DNA from: Phycisphaerae bacterium
Lineage (GTDB): Bacteria; Planctomycetota; Phycisphaerae; Sedimentisphaerales; Anaerohalosphaeraceae
Reading direction: 5' to 3'
Length of the DNA stretch: 42,008 nucleotides
NCBI GenBank assembly: GCA_029858345.1
Contig: JAOUFG010000010.1
Location: forward strand, 1-42,008
Below, in pieces: positions 1 to 7,843 of the stretch. The stretch's first letter is position 1. Each line of letters begins with the position of its first letter. The position numbers and the translations under genes are program-made. The notes below the pieces were generated by a model. That model did no database searches and was not told the DNA's origin. It was given only the letters and a program-made list of their open reading frames with translations.

Positions 1-33
1 TTCTTGTTTTCGTATTTCAAATCGTCGCTCCAT
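1..33 (-). CDS. Possible 5' end of a CDS leaving the window
   Basis: A leftward ATG at 33 opens a frame (MERRFEIRKQE...) that runs off the left edge. A purine-rich Shine-Dalgarno-like stretch (AAAGGAAAAG, 36-45 on the minus strand) lies a few bases upstream. Only 11 codons are visible, so no family can be named. Just upstream is an inverted repeat (42-70) whose 3' arm overlaps the presumed ribosome-binding site. The call rests on start plus RBS only. Confidence 0.3.
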   Translation of the reverse strand, partial: MERRFEIRKQE

Positions 34-621
34 GACTTTTCCTTTCCATGGGGACTATTCCCCTGGAAAGTTATTCGTATAAATGACTTACAAAACTTTA
101 ATTATGTTGGACAGTAAAACTAAAAACTCAAAACTAATAATTCCGGCCACCGGCCGGTTCGCTCTTTGCATAAAAAATGACGAATAATATGCCCCGGAAT
201 TTCCGGGAGGATTACCGCGAAAAACCGAAAAACACCTCGATTTTTCTGCGGTATTTGTATGCGCCCACCTCAATACCACACCTAAAAACGTCCACAATAC
301 ACTTCCGTTGGCGATTCCGGACTTCCGCAAAAAACTTCCGCAGCAAAAACAAAAACAGCCGGTCTCGAACCGCCCCAAATCCGCATTTAAGGCGGCGTTA
401 AATCGGATTTAAACGAAACCTGAAATGTCGCCGCAACGTGCCATTTAGAGTTCGCACACGCCGCCCCAAACGCCCTCACGGGCCATCTTCCAAAGGGAAT
501 GATATGATCCCGCCTCCGTCCTGAAAAGCCCCCTCACGCCCCCGTCATCCCGCATAATCCCACTCATCCCCGCCCAATCCCATCAACTTCCGCTTTATGC
601 CATATCCCATTTCATTTTACA
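34..621. other. 588-bp spacer without a convincing gene
   Basis: Short open frames here (for example 88-378 minus) have no ribosome-binding site, no recognisable motif and low-complexity composition. At 42-70 there is an inverted repeat, CTTTCC..GGGG / CCCC.GGAAAG. From about 500 to 600 the plus strand is C-rich with repeated ATCCC/CATCCC motifs. A GGTTCGAGACC-like string near 360 (minus) was tested as a tRNA T-arm but does not pair as one. I see no RNA gene. Confidence 0.5.
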
Positions 622-1743
622 TTATCGGTCGAAAGCCGTCGGTGTAGTCTGTATTTTGTCGATCCATTGGAGGCAGTAGCGGTCGGTCATGCCGGCGATA
701 TAGTCGCAGACGGTGCGTTCGAGGCCGGCGGTTTCGGTCAGCTTCTGGTAATAATGGGGCATCCTGTCCGGTTGTTGGCACAGATACGCAAACAGGATGC
801 TCAGCCAGTGCCGGACTTTGTCGGGGGTGTCTTTGAGGTGTTCGTGGAGGTACATGTTCTGCATTAAAAACGCTTCCAGTTCCCGCAGGGCGGTTTCGCT
901 GGTGTCGCTGATGCCGATCAGGGCCGCCGGATGTGTGTAAACCTGCTGTAGGGTGGCAATGCCGGCCGTGGCGAGATTAGCTTTGCTGGTTTCGATGGCG
1001 TCCCGCGCGAGGATATCCAGTATCGACTTTGTCAGCCGGGTCCGGCGGATGACATAATCACGGACGTCGTCAATGCCGGCTTGCCGGCAGGCCGTCTTAT
1101 AAATCGCCAGTTCGGCAAGCTGCTGCTCATCGATCAGCCGCGACCGCAGGCCGTCTTCGAGGTCATGACAGTTGTAGGCAATGCGGTCGGCGAGGTCGGC
1201 GATCTGGCCCTCCAGCGAAGGGCGTTTCGGCCAGTCGTCGGCTGCTTCGGGCATATCATACGGAGTGGAGTGCTTCATCAGGCCCAGCCGGGTCTCGAAC
1301 ATCAGGTTCAGCCCCGCAAAATCCGGGTAGGGCTGTTCGATAAAATCCACGATCCGCAGCGACTGGCGGTTGTGCTCAAAGCCGCCTGCGTCGTGCATCA
1401 GTTCATTCAGGATGTGCTCGCCGTTGTGGCCGAACGGGGCGTGTCCCAGGTCATGGGCCAGACAGATCGCCTCGGTCAGGGCTTCGTTTAGATTCAGCAC
1501 GCGTGCGATGGTTCGCCCGATCTGGGCGACTTCGATGGTATGGGTCATGCGCGTGCGGTACTGGTCGTTGACGCCGGTGGTAAAGACCTGCGTCTTGCCC
1601 TCCAGCCGACGAAACGCCGCACAATGAATCACCCGGTCCCGGTCGCGCTCAAACGCAGTCCGATACGGATGCGGCGGTTCCGGGTAGTTCCGGCCCCGGC
1701 TGGTGTGTTCGGTCACAGCGTATTGTGCGAGTTGTAAAGTCAT
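622..1743 (-). CDS. dgt: dGTP triphosphohydrolase-like HD protein
   Basis: A 373-residue HD-superfamily protein of the deoxyguanosinetriphosphate triphosphohydrolase-like family, which hydrolyses dNTPs to deoxynucleosides and triphosphate in the cytoplasm. The N-terminal family signature is present (SRGRNYPEP, then RDRDRVIHCAAFRRLEGKTQ, about residues 15-52). The metal ligands are visible as H68 in TRMTHTIEV, H97-D98 in LAHDLGHAPFGHNGEH, and a later Asp in DLADRIAYNCHDLEDG. Length fits the short bacterial dGTPase-like type. The ATG at 1743 has no clear ribosome-binding site: an ACAGGATTAAC-type repeat ends only a few bases upstream, so translation may be weak or the 5' end rearranged. It is the last gene of the leftward block, and the gene upstream is an unrelated AT-rich orphan. 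Confidence 0.9.
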   Translation of the reverse strand: MTLQLAQYAVTEHTSRGRNYPEPPHPYRTAFERDRDRVIHCAAFRRLEGKTQVFTTGVNDQYRTRMTHTIEVAQIGRTIARVLNLNEALTEAICLAHDLGHAPFGHNGEHILNELMHDAGGFEHNRQSLRIVDFIEQPYPDFAGLNLMFETRLGLMKHSTPYDMPEAADDWPKRPSLEGQIADLADRIAYNCHDLEDGLRSRLIDEQQLAELAIYKTACRQAGIDDVRDYVIRRTRLTKSILDILARDAIETSKANLATAGIATLQQVYTHPAALIGISDTSETALRELEAFLMQNMYLHEHLKDTPDKVRHWLSILFAYLCQQPDRMPHYYQKLTETAGLERTVCDYIAGMTDRYCLQWIDKIQTTPTAFDR

Positions 1744-1748
1744 TTTTT

Positions 1749-1795
1749 TAGACAGGATTAACGGGATTTTTATTTGACAGGATAACAGGATTTAC
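1749..1795. repeat. ACAGGATTAAC-type dispersed repeat
   Basis: Reads AGACAGGATTAACGGGATTT, then a second partial unit GACAGGATAACAGGATTTAC. The same family recurs at 2725-2749, 7239-7294, 9711-9735, 21712-21736 and 29920-29986. This copy touches the dgt start codon on one side and is followed on the other by an AACCACGGATTTTCACAG string of the same general repeat class. Confidence 0.75.
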
Positions 1796-1853
1796 AAAAT
1801 ATATTAACCACGGATTTTCACAGAAATTATCTGTCCACATGGGCTCTACAAAA

Positions 1854-2681
1854 CTATTTGACATCTGCTTTTATCTCAACAAGTCCAGAAAAACGTGGCG
1901 AACCTTTTTCAAACCTTGGCCATATCCCATTCCAAAAGACAGGTTCCTCTGGGCCTATATGAATACTAAATTGTCCAATATGATCAGTAAAGTTAAAGGT
2001 ACCCGTTCTATTTATGGAAAAAATTACCCAAAAATCGTTGCACCAGAGCTTTTTCTCTTCAATTTTAGCGATACCACCATAACGTTTTCCTTGGTGATCC
2101 CAAAATCGTAACAGGCGAACATGAAAAGGATTCTTTCCTATCTTTCTGCCTTTTGAAAAAAAAGTCGTATCGGAGTCTTCCCTGATGAAATTTGCATAAA
2201 ACGACTTAAATAGGGCATTACGAACATAACTTCCACACTCAATATTTAATAGAACATTAGTCACGAGCAATCGTTTGCCAATAAACTCTTCTGCATTTTT
2301 TTCAAGCCAACATTTCGATGCCAGTTCCTCATGGGGTGCTTTAGAAAGTCTACAGACTATACGATGATATGCTGACGGAATGGGGATCTCGTTGTACGCA
2401 ATAGCATATAAAAGGCCTTTATCCAATTGAGAAACGACTTCAGGCAACAGCCAGCCAACCTCTTCATTATTACGCTCGTAATCTTTACATATCAAATTAT
2501 CATATTTGTATTCCTCCGGTGGAATCAGATACTCTAAATTATTATCAAGCATTTCTGCCATTGGCAGTCGCACATTCCAAAGCTTGCATATGGCATCAGC
2601 AGGTAATCCAGGGGTAGATTTCCAATTAAAATACGCATGTTTGCACTCCATGCAGCTAGGTGTCCCTCTACCATTTGGCAT
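1854..2681 (-). CDS. Orphan protein with four cysteines
   Basis: A 275-residue protein of unknown function. It starts at an ATG (2681) with a strong AGAGGAG ribosome-binding site six bases upstream, so expression is credible. The N-terminus has C10-x2-C13, C32 and C65 (SCMECKHAYF, ICKLWNV, ICKDYERN), a spacing that could bind zinc or an Fe-S cluster; that is inference. The rest has no signal peptide, membrane segment or motif I recognise. The gene is clearly more AT-rich than dgt and the HIT gene on either side and is bracketed by ACAGGATTAAC-type repeats, which suggests it was acquired. A promoter can be drawn from the upstream repeat (2711-2739). Confidence 0.7.
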   Translation of the reverse strand: MPNGRGTPSCMECKHAYFNWKSTPGLPADAICKLWNVRLPMAEMLDNNLEYLIPPEEYKYDNLICKDYERNNEEVGWLLPEVVSQLDKGLLYAIAYNEIPIPSAYHRIVCRLSKAPHEELASKCWLEKNAEEFIGKRLLVTNVLLNIECGSYVRNALFKSFYANFIREDSDTTFFSKGRKIGKNPFHVRLLRFWDHQGKRYGGIAKIEEKKLWCNDFWVIFSINRTGTFNFTDHIGQFSIHIGPEEPVFWNGIWPRFEKGSPRFSGLVEIKADVK

Positions 2682-2710
2682 CTTTGACTCCTCTTTTTCT
2701 ATTAGCTCCG

Positions 2711-2739
2711 TTAATACTGTCTAAAAAATATCCTGTCAA
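2711..2739 (-). promoter_or_regulatory. Repeat-derived promoter of the four-cysteine orphan
   Basis: On the minus strand TTGACA (2734-2739), a 17-bp spacer and TATTAA (2711-2716) precede the orphan gene starting at 2681. The -35 box lies inside a TTGACAGGATTGACAGGAT stretch (2725-2749) of the dispersed ACAGGAT repeat family, so the repeat seems to provide the promoter. Confidence 0.5.
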
Positions 2740-2749
2740 TCCTGTCAAA

Positions 2750-3259
2750 TTACACTTTCGGCAAGTTTTCTTTGTGGCTGACTTCGACGAGTTGGTCGTA
2801 GAGTTCGGTTAAGCTTTGGCTGATGACGTCGGTGTCGCTGCAGACGTGCATGTAGTTCGTGTCGCCATCCCAGCGGGGCACGACGTGGATATGCACATGC
2901 TCCGGCAGGCCCGCCCCGGCGCAGCGTCCGAAGTTCATGCCGACGTTAAAGCCGTGCGGCTTGATGGCTGCGGAAAGGGCTGTCTGACAATCCCGCACCA
3001 ATCGCATCAGGCACAGCAGTTCCTCATCGCTGGCGTCGTCGAGCGAGGGGATGTGCCGGTTCGGGGCGATCAGCAGGTGGCCGTTATTGTACGGAAACTT
3101 ATTGAACACCACAAAGGCGTGCTCGGTTCGCCACAGGAGCAGATTGTCGGTGTCCTTTTCGGGCGTGGCCAGATAATCGCACAGGAAGCAGTCGCTTTCT
3201 TGAGACAATCCCTGAATGTACTTAATCCGCCACGGAGCCCATAGATTATTACGCTTCAA
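2750..3259 (-). CDS. HIT-family hydrolase/nucleotidyl-binding protein
   Basis: A 169-residue histidine-triad protein. The family motif HVHIHVVPRW carries H121, H123 and H125, the nucleophile loop for nucleotide phosphoramide or dinucleoside polyphosphate hydrolysis. C24-x2-C27 (CFLCDYL) is the usual N-terminal half of the zinc site in the Ap4A-phosphorylase-like HIT branch, and the MKRNNLWAPWRIKYI start is typical of that branch. The start is TTG at 3259 with GGAGA nine bases upstream. It follows the two lipoprotein genes by 16 bp and is probably the last gene of their transcript. The exact substrate cannot be told from sequence. Confidence 0.88.
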   Translation of the reverse strand: MKRNNLWAPWRIKYIQGLSQESDCFLCDYLATPEKDTDNLLLWRTEHAFVVFNKFPYNNGHLLIAPNRHIPSLDDASDEELLCLMRLVRDCQTALSAAIKPHGFNVGMNFGRCAGAGLPEHVHIHVVPRWDGDTNYMHVCSDTDVISQSLTELYDQLVEVSHKENLPKV

Positions 3260-3275
3260 GGGATTCGGTCTCCAT

Positions 3276-4271
3276 TCAATCAGGGGTTTCGATGCGTTTG
3301 ATGTCTATTTTCTGATTCACCGTCAGCACGGGCCTCGAGTTGCCCAGCGGCAGCATGAACGTCGCGTCAACATTCATCAGGTACTCCTGATGATCCGAGT
3401 CCACCAGTCCATCGTCCAGATTAAAGAGTTGTTTGCCGGCCCCTTCGATGTGCTTGAATTGGAAATTGCGAAGAAAGCCGAACATTCCCCGCATCTGGAA
3501 TCGGCCTTCTTCGTAAGGCTTGATGTAATCATCCAGTGGGGTTTCGCTGAGTGCATAAGTGCTGCTGATGACGGCTTTGCGCGGCTGTCCCTCTTCGGCG
3601 GCAATCGCCTCGAGTGTGTAGGTTGCTGTCCGTGCCGGCGGCGGATACATCGGCAGCGGCCACGGGATCGACTGCTGGGCCCGCCAGGTATCGCCCGGCT
3701 TGAGCTTCAGTTGATTCGGGATCGCCGAACCGGCGGCCCAGAGGTATTGCTGCAGGGCCAGAAAATCGCCGATCATATCGGGATTCTTTATCCGCGTCGT
3801 GTCCTTGGAACTTGTGAAGGATGCCTTGCCGAGTTCAGCGGCGATCCGTTCCAGGTCGCTGATATCTTCGAGATTTCCGGTTGGAGAGAGTTTCAGGGTG
3901 AAGCTTTTTCCAGACAATGTCTCCATTGCATCCCGGACATTCTGCTTGCCGGATAATTGGGTGCGGGTGACTTTGGCCGATTTGCATTTGACGTTAATCG
4001 TTGACAGCCCGAAGGGGTCCACGTCGATAGGGGTATAAACCATCACCAATTCCAGTTTCTCGGAACTGGTCGTCGGCTTGGATTTTTTGGCGGGGTTATC
4101 GGTGGTGATGTCAAGCTCGGTGTTACGCTCCGAGACCATTTTGTAGGTGATCGGGACATCTTTTTCAAAGGACACCAGAAGCCAGTTGTCCTGAGACGCC
4201 CCGAGAGGTCCCTGACACCCGACAACACACAACAGGCCACACATCATCAACCAGAAACCGAACGATTTCAC
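3276..4271 (-). CDS. Lipoprotein, paralogue of its upstream neighbour
   Basis: A predicted lipoprotein of about 331 residues. I chose GTG at 4271 because it gives a clean type II signal peptide (MKSFGFWLMMCGLLCVVGC) with AAAGGA seven bases upstream; earlier TTG codons extend the frame to 4295 without improving it. The body is related to the neighbouring lipoprotein: FTLKLSPTGNLEDI matches YTIRMTPSGNVKVL, and both have a PGDTW/VKSTW tract followed by a proline-rich P-P-L-P or PLPMYPPP run and a YTLxAI strand. It probably sits in a membrane leaflet facing the periplasm. Function is unknown; the resemblance to DUF6263-type proteins is from memory and needs a profile search. Confidence 0.72.
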   Translation of the reverse strand: MKSFGFWLMMCGLLCVVGCQGPLGASQDNWLLVSFEKDVPITYKMVSERNTELDITTDNPAKKSKPTTSSEKLELVMVYTPIDVDPFGLSTINVKCKSAKVTRTQLSGKQNVRDAMETLSGKSFTLKLSPTGNLEDISDLERIAAELGKASFTSSKDTTRIKNPDMIGDFLALQQYLWAAGSAIPNQLKLKPGDTWRAQQSIPWPLPMYPPPARTATYTLEAIAAEEGQPRKAVISSTYALSETPLDDYIKPYEEGRFQMRGMFGFLRNFQFKHIEGAGKQLFNLDDGLVDSDHQEYLMNVDATFMLPLGNSRPVLTVNQKIDIKRIETPD

Positions 4272-4308
4272 GCTATGCATCCTTTCATACAACAATCCGA
4301 AGACGGAC

Positions 4309-5250
4309 CTAATTCAGCTTCTCAAGTTTGACGTGGTTGGTAAACCGCATGGTCAGCGTGTCGGGTCCTTTTTTGGGGTCGCCGTTTTCCGGCATTTCTT
4401 CCATAAGAGAGGAACTGACGAGTATCTCTTCGGACTTGAGGACCTTGCCGGTTGCCAGATCAATCTGCATCGAACCAGTGTAGTCATCTTTGTTGTCAAA
4501 CAGCTTGGCGAACGGGTTCATCATGTTAGATTGAGCGCCTTCTGCGGGCTTGGCGCTTTCGTTGCCGGTCATCTGGATCGTGGCAATCGTCCCGTCAATG
4601 GCTGTCAGCGTGTATGTTTTTTCAAAAGACTTTGATGCGAACATATCCGGTAGAGGCGGGACGATCTGGCTCCAGGTGCTTTTTACCGACAGTTTCATGG
4701 CCGGATCGTTCGGTATTGACGGAATCTCATGGCGGGCAACAATGTTCTTCGGGTCCAGAATGTTTTTGACAATCTTCTTTTCATAGGCGGCGGTGACGGC
4801 GGCCATGGCTTCTTTGGTATCCAATACTTTGACGTTACCCGACGGCGTCATCCGGATGGTGTAGCTTTGTCCAATCAATTTCGCTAAAGGAGCGTTCTTG
4901 TCGGCTTCATTTTGGCTGTCGAAGGACAGTTGAGGATCATTTTTATTGATGATGTCAACCTTGAGTTGGTCAATCGTGATCTTAAGGGCGGCATTGCCGC
5001 TTTCATCGACACTCTGAACGTCCTGAGAATACTCCATAACCACGGTGTTTTTAGTTTGCTGTTCGGTGAGTTTTCCCATCGTGGGCTGTTCAAAGCGGTA
5101 GTCCTTGATGACATCCGTCGTTGATTTGTACATGACGGTCTCTTGGGGAACGAATTTCAAGCTGATGCTTCCGGTTGAACCGCATCCCGAAAAAAGCAGG
5201 GTGCAAATCAGACTGACTGCTATCAAACTCACAGAAGCTTTGTGTAACAT
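4309..5250 (-). CDS. Lipoprotein, first gene of a paralogous pair
   Basis: A 313-residue predicted lipoprotein. The N-terminus MLHKASVSLIAVSLICTLLFSGC has a positively charged start, a hydrophobic core and an LFSG-C lipobox. ATG at 5250 is preceded by GGAG eight bases upstream. The mature part has repeated short strands (ALKITIDQLKVDI, YTIRMTPSGNVKVL, YTLTAIDGTIATIQM, GSMQIDLATGKVLKSE) like those of the next gene, so the two arose by duplication. The genes are 37 bp apart and probably co-transcribed from the promoter at 5307-5335. No enzymatic motif is visible; an envelope or stress role would be a guess. Confidence 0.75.
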   Translation of the reverse strand: MLHKASVSLIAVSLICTLLFSGCGSTGSISLKFVPQETVMYKSTTDVIKDYRFEQPTMGKLTEQQTKNTVVMEYSQDVQSVDESGNAALKITIDQLKVDIINKNDPQLSFDSQNEADKNAPLAKLIGQSYTIRMTPSGNVKVLDTKEAMAAVTAAYEKKIVKNILDPKNIVARHEIPSIPNDPAMKLSVKSTWSQIVPPLPDMFASKSFEKTYTLTAIDGTIATIQMTGNESAKPAEGAQSNMMNPFAKLFDNKDDYTGSMQIDLATGKVLKSEEILVSSSLMEEMPENGDPKKGPDTLTMRFTNHVKLEKLN

Positions 5251-5306
5251 AACATTTCTCCAAAAATAAGGGTTTCGTTCGTTTCAAAGGCCATTTTTGA
5301 AGGGTT

Positions 5307-5335
5307 ATTATAGCGGTTGCCAACTCTCCTGACAA
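5307..5335 (-). promoter_or_regulatory. Sigma-70-type promoter of the lipoprotein pair
   Basis: On the minus strand TTGTCA (5330-5335), exactly 17 bp, then a perfect TATAAT (5307-5312), about 57 bp ahead of the lipoprotein start at 5250. Orientation, spacing and -10 match are all good. It would serve both lipoprotein genes and the HIT gene. Confidence 0.7.
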
Positions 5336-5408
5336 CAGGAAATTACACTTTAATTCCGGATTAATTTCAAAAAAACGACCTCGTAAAAGGGTTTTTCGGG
5401 ATTGACGG

Positions 5409-5437
5409 TGGCTTTTAGCGCCCCGCGGGGGTATAAT
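5409..5437 (+). promoter_or_regulatory. Candidate ilvD promoter
   Basis: A perfect TATAAT at 5432-5437 lies 50 bp upstream of the ilvD start. With a 17-bp spacer the -35 position reads TGGCTT (5409-5414), a weak match, and a CCCCGCGGGG palindrome (5421-5430) fills the spacer. The -10 is convincing, the -35 is not. The palindrome might be an operator or only GC-rich spacer. Confidence 0.5.
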
Positions 5438-5486
5438 TCCGTCCTTTCGTAAACCGGCCGTATGTTTGATTCAAGAGGAGACCATT

Positions 5487-7157
5487 ATGAACAGTGATAC
5501 CGTCAAAAAGGGATTTCAGCGTGCTCCGCATCGCGGGCTGCTTCGGGCCTGCGGGGTTAAATCCGAAGACATGGACAAGCCGTTTATCGCCGTCTGCAAC
5601 AGTTATACGGGCGTCGTTCCGGGCCATTGCCATCTGCAGCAGGTCGGCAAAGTCATCCGCGAGGCGATCTACGCCGCCGGCGGGGTGCCGTTTGAGTTTA
5701 ATACGATTGCGATTTGTGACGGTATTGCCATGGGCCACGGTGGAATGAAATATTCGCTGCCCTCCCGTGAGATCATCGCCGATTCCGTTGAAAGTATGGC
5801 TCGCGCGCATTGTTTTGATGCGATGATCTGTATCCCCAACTGCGACAAGATCGTGCCGGGGATGCTGATGGCCTCGATGCGGCTGAATATTCCGACTCTT
5901 TTTGTGTCCGGCGGGCCGATGGCCGCGGGCAAGGCCAAAGACGGCAAAGCGTCCGACTTGATTACCATCTTCGAAGGTGTCGCCAAATACAATAATAAGA
6001 AGATATCCGAAGAAGAGCTGACCGAACTGGAGTGCGAGGGTTGTCCGACGCCGGGAAGCTGCTCGGGCATGTTCACCGCTAACAGCATGAACTGCCTGTG
6101 CGAGGCCATCGGCATGGCACTGCCGGGCAACGGGACCATTCTGGCGGTCGATCCCAAGCGGCAGGACCTGTACAAACAGGCCGCCACGCGCATTGTTGCG
6201 ATGGCCGCCGCCGAAGGCCCCAAGCCGCTGGAGATCGTCACGGAAAAATCCATCGACAACGCGTTCATTCTCGATATGGCCATGGGCGGTTCGACCAATA
6301 CCGTCCTGCATACGCTGGCGATTGCCCATGAGGCGGGAGTCGAGTACGACCTGGCCCATATCAATCGCATCAGCCAGAAGTGCCCGAACATCTGCAAGGT
6401 GTCGCCGTCCAGCGACTGGCACATTGAAGATGTCGATGCGGCCGGCGGCATCAGTGCGATTCTCAATGAGATTTCCAGAACCGGCCTGCTGAACACCGAC
6501 TGTATGACCGTTTCCGGCGTAACGCTCGGCGAGCGCATCAAGGACGCGAAGATCAAGAATCCCGACTGCATCCATCCGCTGGACAATGCTTATTCGAAGA
6601 CCGGCGGACTGGCGATCCTGCACGGCAACCTTGCGCCCAACGGCTGCGTGGTCAAATCCGCCGGCGTTGATAAATCCATGCTGACCCATACCGGGCCGGC
6701 GGTGATCTTCGAGAGCCAGGAAGCCGCCTGCGAGGGCATCCTCGACGGCAAGGTCAAGGCCGGCGACGTGGTTGTGATCCGCTACGAAGGGCCCAAGGGC
6801 GGCCCCGGGATGCAGGAAATGCTCTCGCCCACCAGCTATATCATGGGTGCCGGGCTGGGCGAATCGGTGGCGCTGATTACCGACGGACGCTTTTCCGGCG
6901 GCACACGCGGCGCCTGCATCGGGCACATCAGCCCCGAAGCCGCGGTCGGCGGACCGATTGGACTAATCAATGAGGGCGACATCATCGAGATCGATATCCC
7001 GAACAATACGATCAAGGCTCAGCTGACCGATGAAGAACTGGCCGAACGCAAAAAGCAGTGGAAACCGCGTCCGCCGCGGATCACCACCGGCTGGCTCGGG
7101 CGATACGCCAGCATGGCCACCAGCGCCGACACCGGCGCCGTCCTGAAGTGGGATTGA
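5487..7157 (+). CDS. ilvD: Dihydroxy-acid dehydratase
   Basis: A 556-residue IlvD/Edd-family enzyme that dehydrates 2,3-dihydroxy-isovalerate and -methylvalerate to the keto acids of valine, leucine and isoleucine synthesis. The Fe-S and active-site signatures are present: [65 protein letters not shown], and the C-terminal [13 protein letters not shown] chose ATG at 5487 because AGAGGAG lies six bases upstream (5474-5480); an in-frame TTG at 5466 would put that site inside the gene. It stands alone on the plus strand, without other ilv genes. Its 3' flank carries a GC-rich hairpin repeat also found at the end of hypB. Confidence 0.96.
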   Translation: MNSDTVKKGFQRAPHRGLLRACGVKSEDMDKPFIAVCNSYTGVVPGHCHLQQVGKVIREAIYAAGGVPFEFNTIAICDGIAMGHGGMKYSLPSREIIADSVESMARAHCFDAMICIPNCDKIVPGMLMASMRLNIPTLFVSGGPMAAGKAKDGKASDLITIFEGVAKYNNKKISEEELTELECEGCPTPGSCSGMFTANSMNCLCEAIGMALPGNGTILAVDPKRQDLYKQAATRIVAMAAAEGPKPLEIVTEKSIDNAFILDMAMGGSTNTVLHTLAIAHEAGVEYDLAHINRISQKCPNICKVSPSSDWHIEDVDAAGGISAILNEISRTGLLNTDCMTVSGVTLGERIKDAKIKNPDCIHPLDNAYSKTGGLAILHGNLAPNGCVVKSAGVDKSMLTHTGPAVIFESQEAACEGILDGKVKAGDVVVIRYEGPKGGPGMQEMLSPTSYIMGAGLGESVALITDGRFSGGTRGACIGHISPEAAVGGPIGLINEGDIIEIDIPNNTIKAQLTDEELAERKKQWKPRPPRITTGWLGRYASMATSADTGAVLKWD

Positions 7158-7192
7158 TGGGAACGCGGGCGTCTCGACCGCACAACAGCGCA

Positions 7193-7211
7193 GCGGCGCG
7201 AGCCGCCCGAT
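7193..7211 (+). repeat. 19-nt GC-rich hairpin repeat, copy 1
   Basis: GCGGCGCGAGCCGCCCGAT is identical to 21685-21703 at the 3' end of hypB. It folds as GCGGC / GCCGC closed by a GCGA loop, a GNRA-type tetraloop. In both places an ACAGGAT-type repeat follows downstream. It could stabilise the 3' end of the ilvD transcript, but no U-tract follows. Confidence 0.65.
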
Positions 7212-7238
7212 TGCGTTGGAGCTATACGTTACATTTTT

Positions 7239-7294
7239 AGACAGGATGAACCCGCCGTCGCAGAAGCTATGGCGGACAGGCGGGATTTACAGGA
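7239..7294 (+). repeat. ACAGGAT repeat interrupted by a 30-bp palindromic unit
   Basis: The left part AGACAGGATGAAC (7239-7251) and right part GGGATTTACAGGA (7282-7294) together match the uninterrupted copy at 21711-21736. Between them sits a 30-bp unit (7252-7281) with CCGCC / GGCGG arms. The arrangement reads as one repeat inserted within another. Confidence 0.6.
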
Positions 7295-7296
7295 TA

Positions 7297-7403
7297 AAAG
7301 CCCGTGAGGGCTTTCAAGAAGAATAGCCGCGGGTGAAGTCCCGATTCATCGGGACGAAACCCGTGGTCAGGTGTGCGGGCCAGTTGCGACCCTAACGGGG
7401 TCG
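7297..7403 (+). repeat. Three-hairpin repeat cassette, copy 1
   Basis: Three hairpins in order: AAAGCCC/GGGCTTT (7297-7314); CCGCGGGT/ACCCGTGG (7327-7366), with an inner GTCCCGATTCATCGGGAC (7338-7355); and CGACCC/GGGTCG (7387-7403). The same order occurs at 23087-23182 and 31944-32028 with different stem bases. It lies about 30 bp from the IS1595-like remnant. Confidence 0.7.
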
Positions 7404-7433
7404 AATTATTCACGGGTACGTTTTATTTAACCT

Positions 7434-7640
7434 CTACAGGGTTGGATACGTCTTGTGATACTGTGACCACGGGTTCCGGTCACGTTGTTCCCTGCACCCG
7501 CAACCTCGGATCCCACGGACTCGACGGGCACCAGAGTAGCTCTCATTGATTTCAACTTCACCTGTGTCAAACGGACTTTGCTGCTGGCAGTACTCGGCAA
7601 TCCGTATTCTAATTTTCGCACTTTTGCAAAATGTAAAGAT
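7434..7640 (-). pseudogene. IS1595-like transposase remnant
   Basis: A leftward frame reads RIAEYCQQQSPFDTGEVEIN and continues ESYSGARRVRGIRG. This resembles the catalytic-core segment of IS1595-family transposases (GEVEIDESYFGxRRVRGKRGRGA), with the first catalytic Asp changed to Asn. The similarity stops after RG, where the frame drifts into unrelated residues and a stop. No N-terminal zinc-ribbon part, downstream DDE part or terminal inverted repeats are seen. It is a small truncated fragment, recognised by memory of the family motif. The remaining sequence to 7843 is AT-rich and holds nothing I can name. Confidence 0.5.
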
Positions 7641-7843
7641 AGGTAAAATTGTCAATGAATGGCTTTTATGATTTTTAACCACTTTCGGAGCTTTTTTCGA
7701 AAGTCACATTAATTCATAATCGCCGTTTTTAATCCAAAATAAACGATTTTGTACCTTTTAAAAATGCGAACGCTGACCTCTATATTTACACTGCACGACG
7801 ACTCCCAACGATAAAATCATTGACACCAAACAGCTTTAATCTA

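Noticed and set aside
340-420. tRNA-like T-arm in the left spacer
   Set aside because: The five-base T-stem does not pair beyond three bases and no acceptor or anticodon arm can be drawn.
5415-6926. 503-codon open frame antisense to ilvD
   Set aside because: No ribosome-binding site or known domain; it is the usual GC-rich antisense shadow of a strongly conserved gene.
7297-7403. Repeat cassettes as a CRISPR array
   Set aside because: The units are different hairpins in fixed order, not identical repeats with equal spacers, and no cas genes are present.
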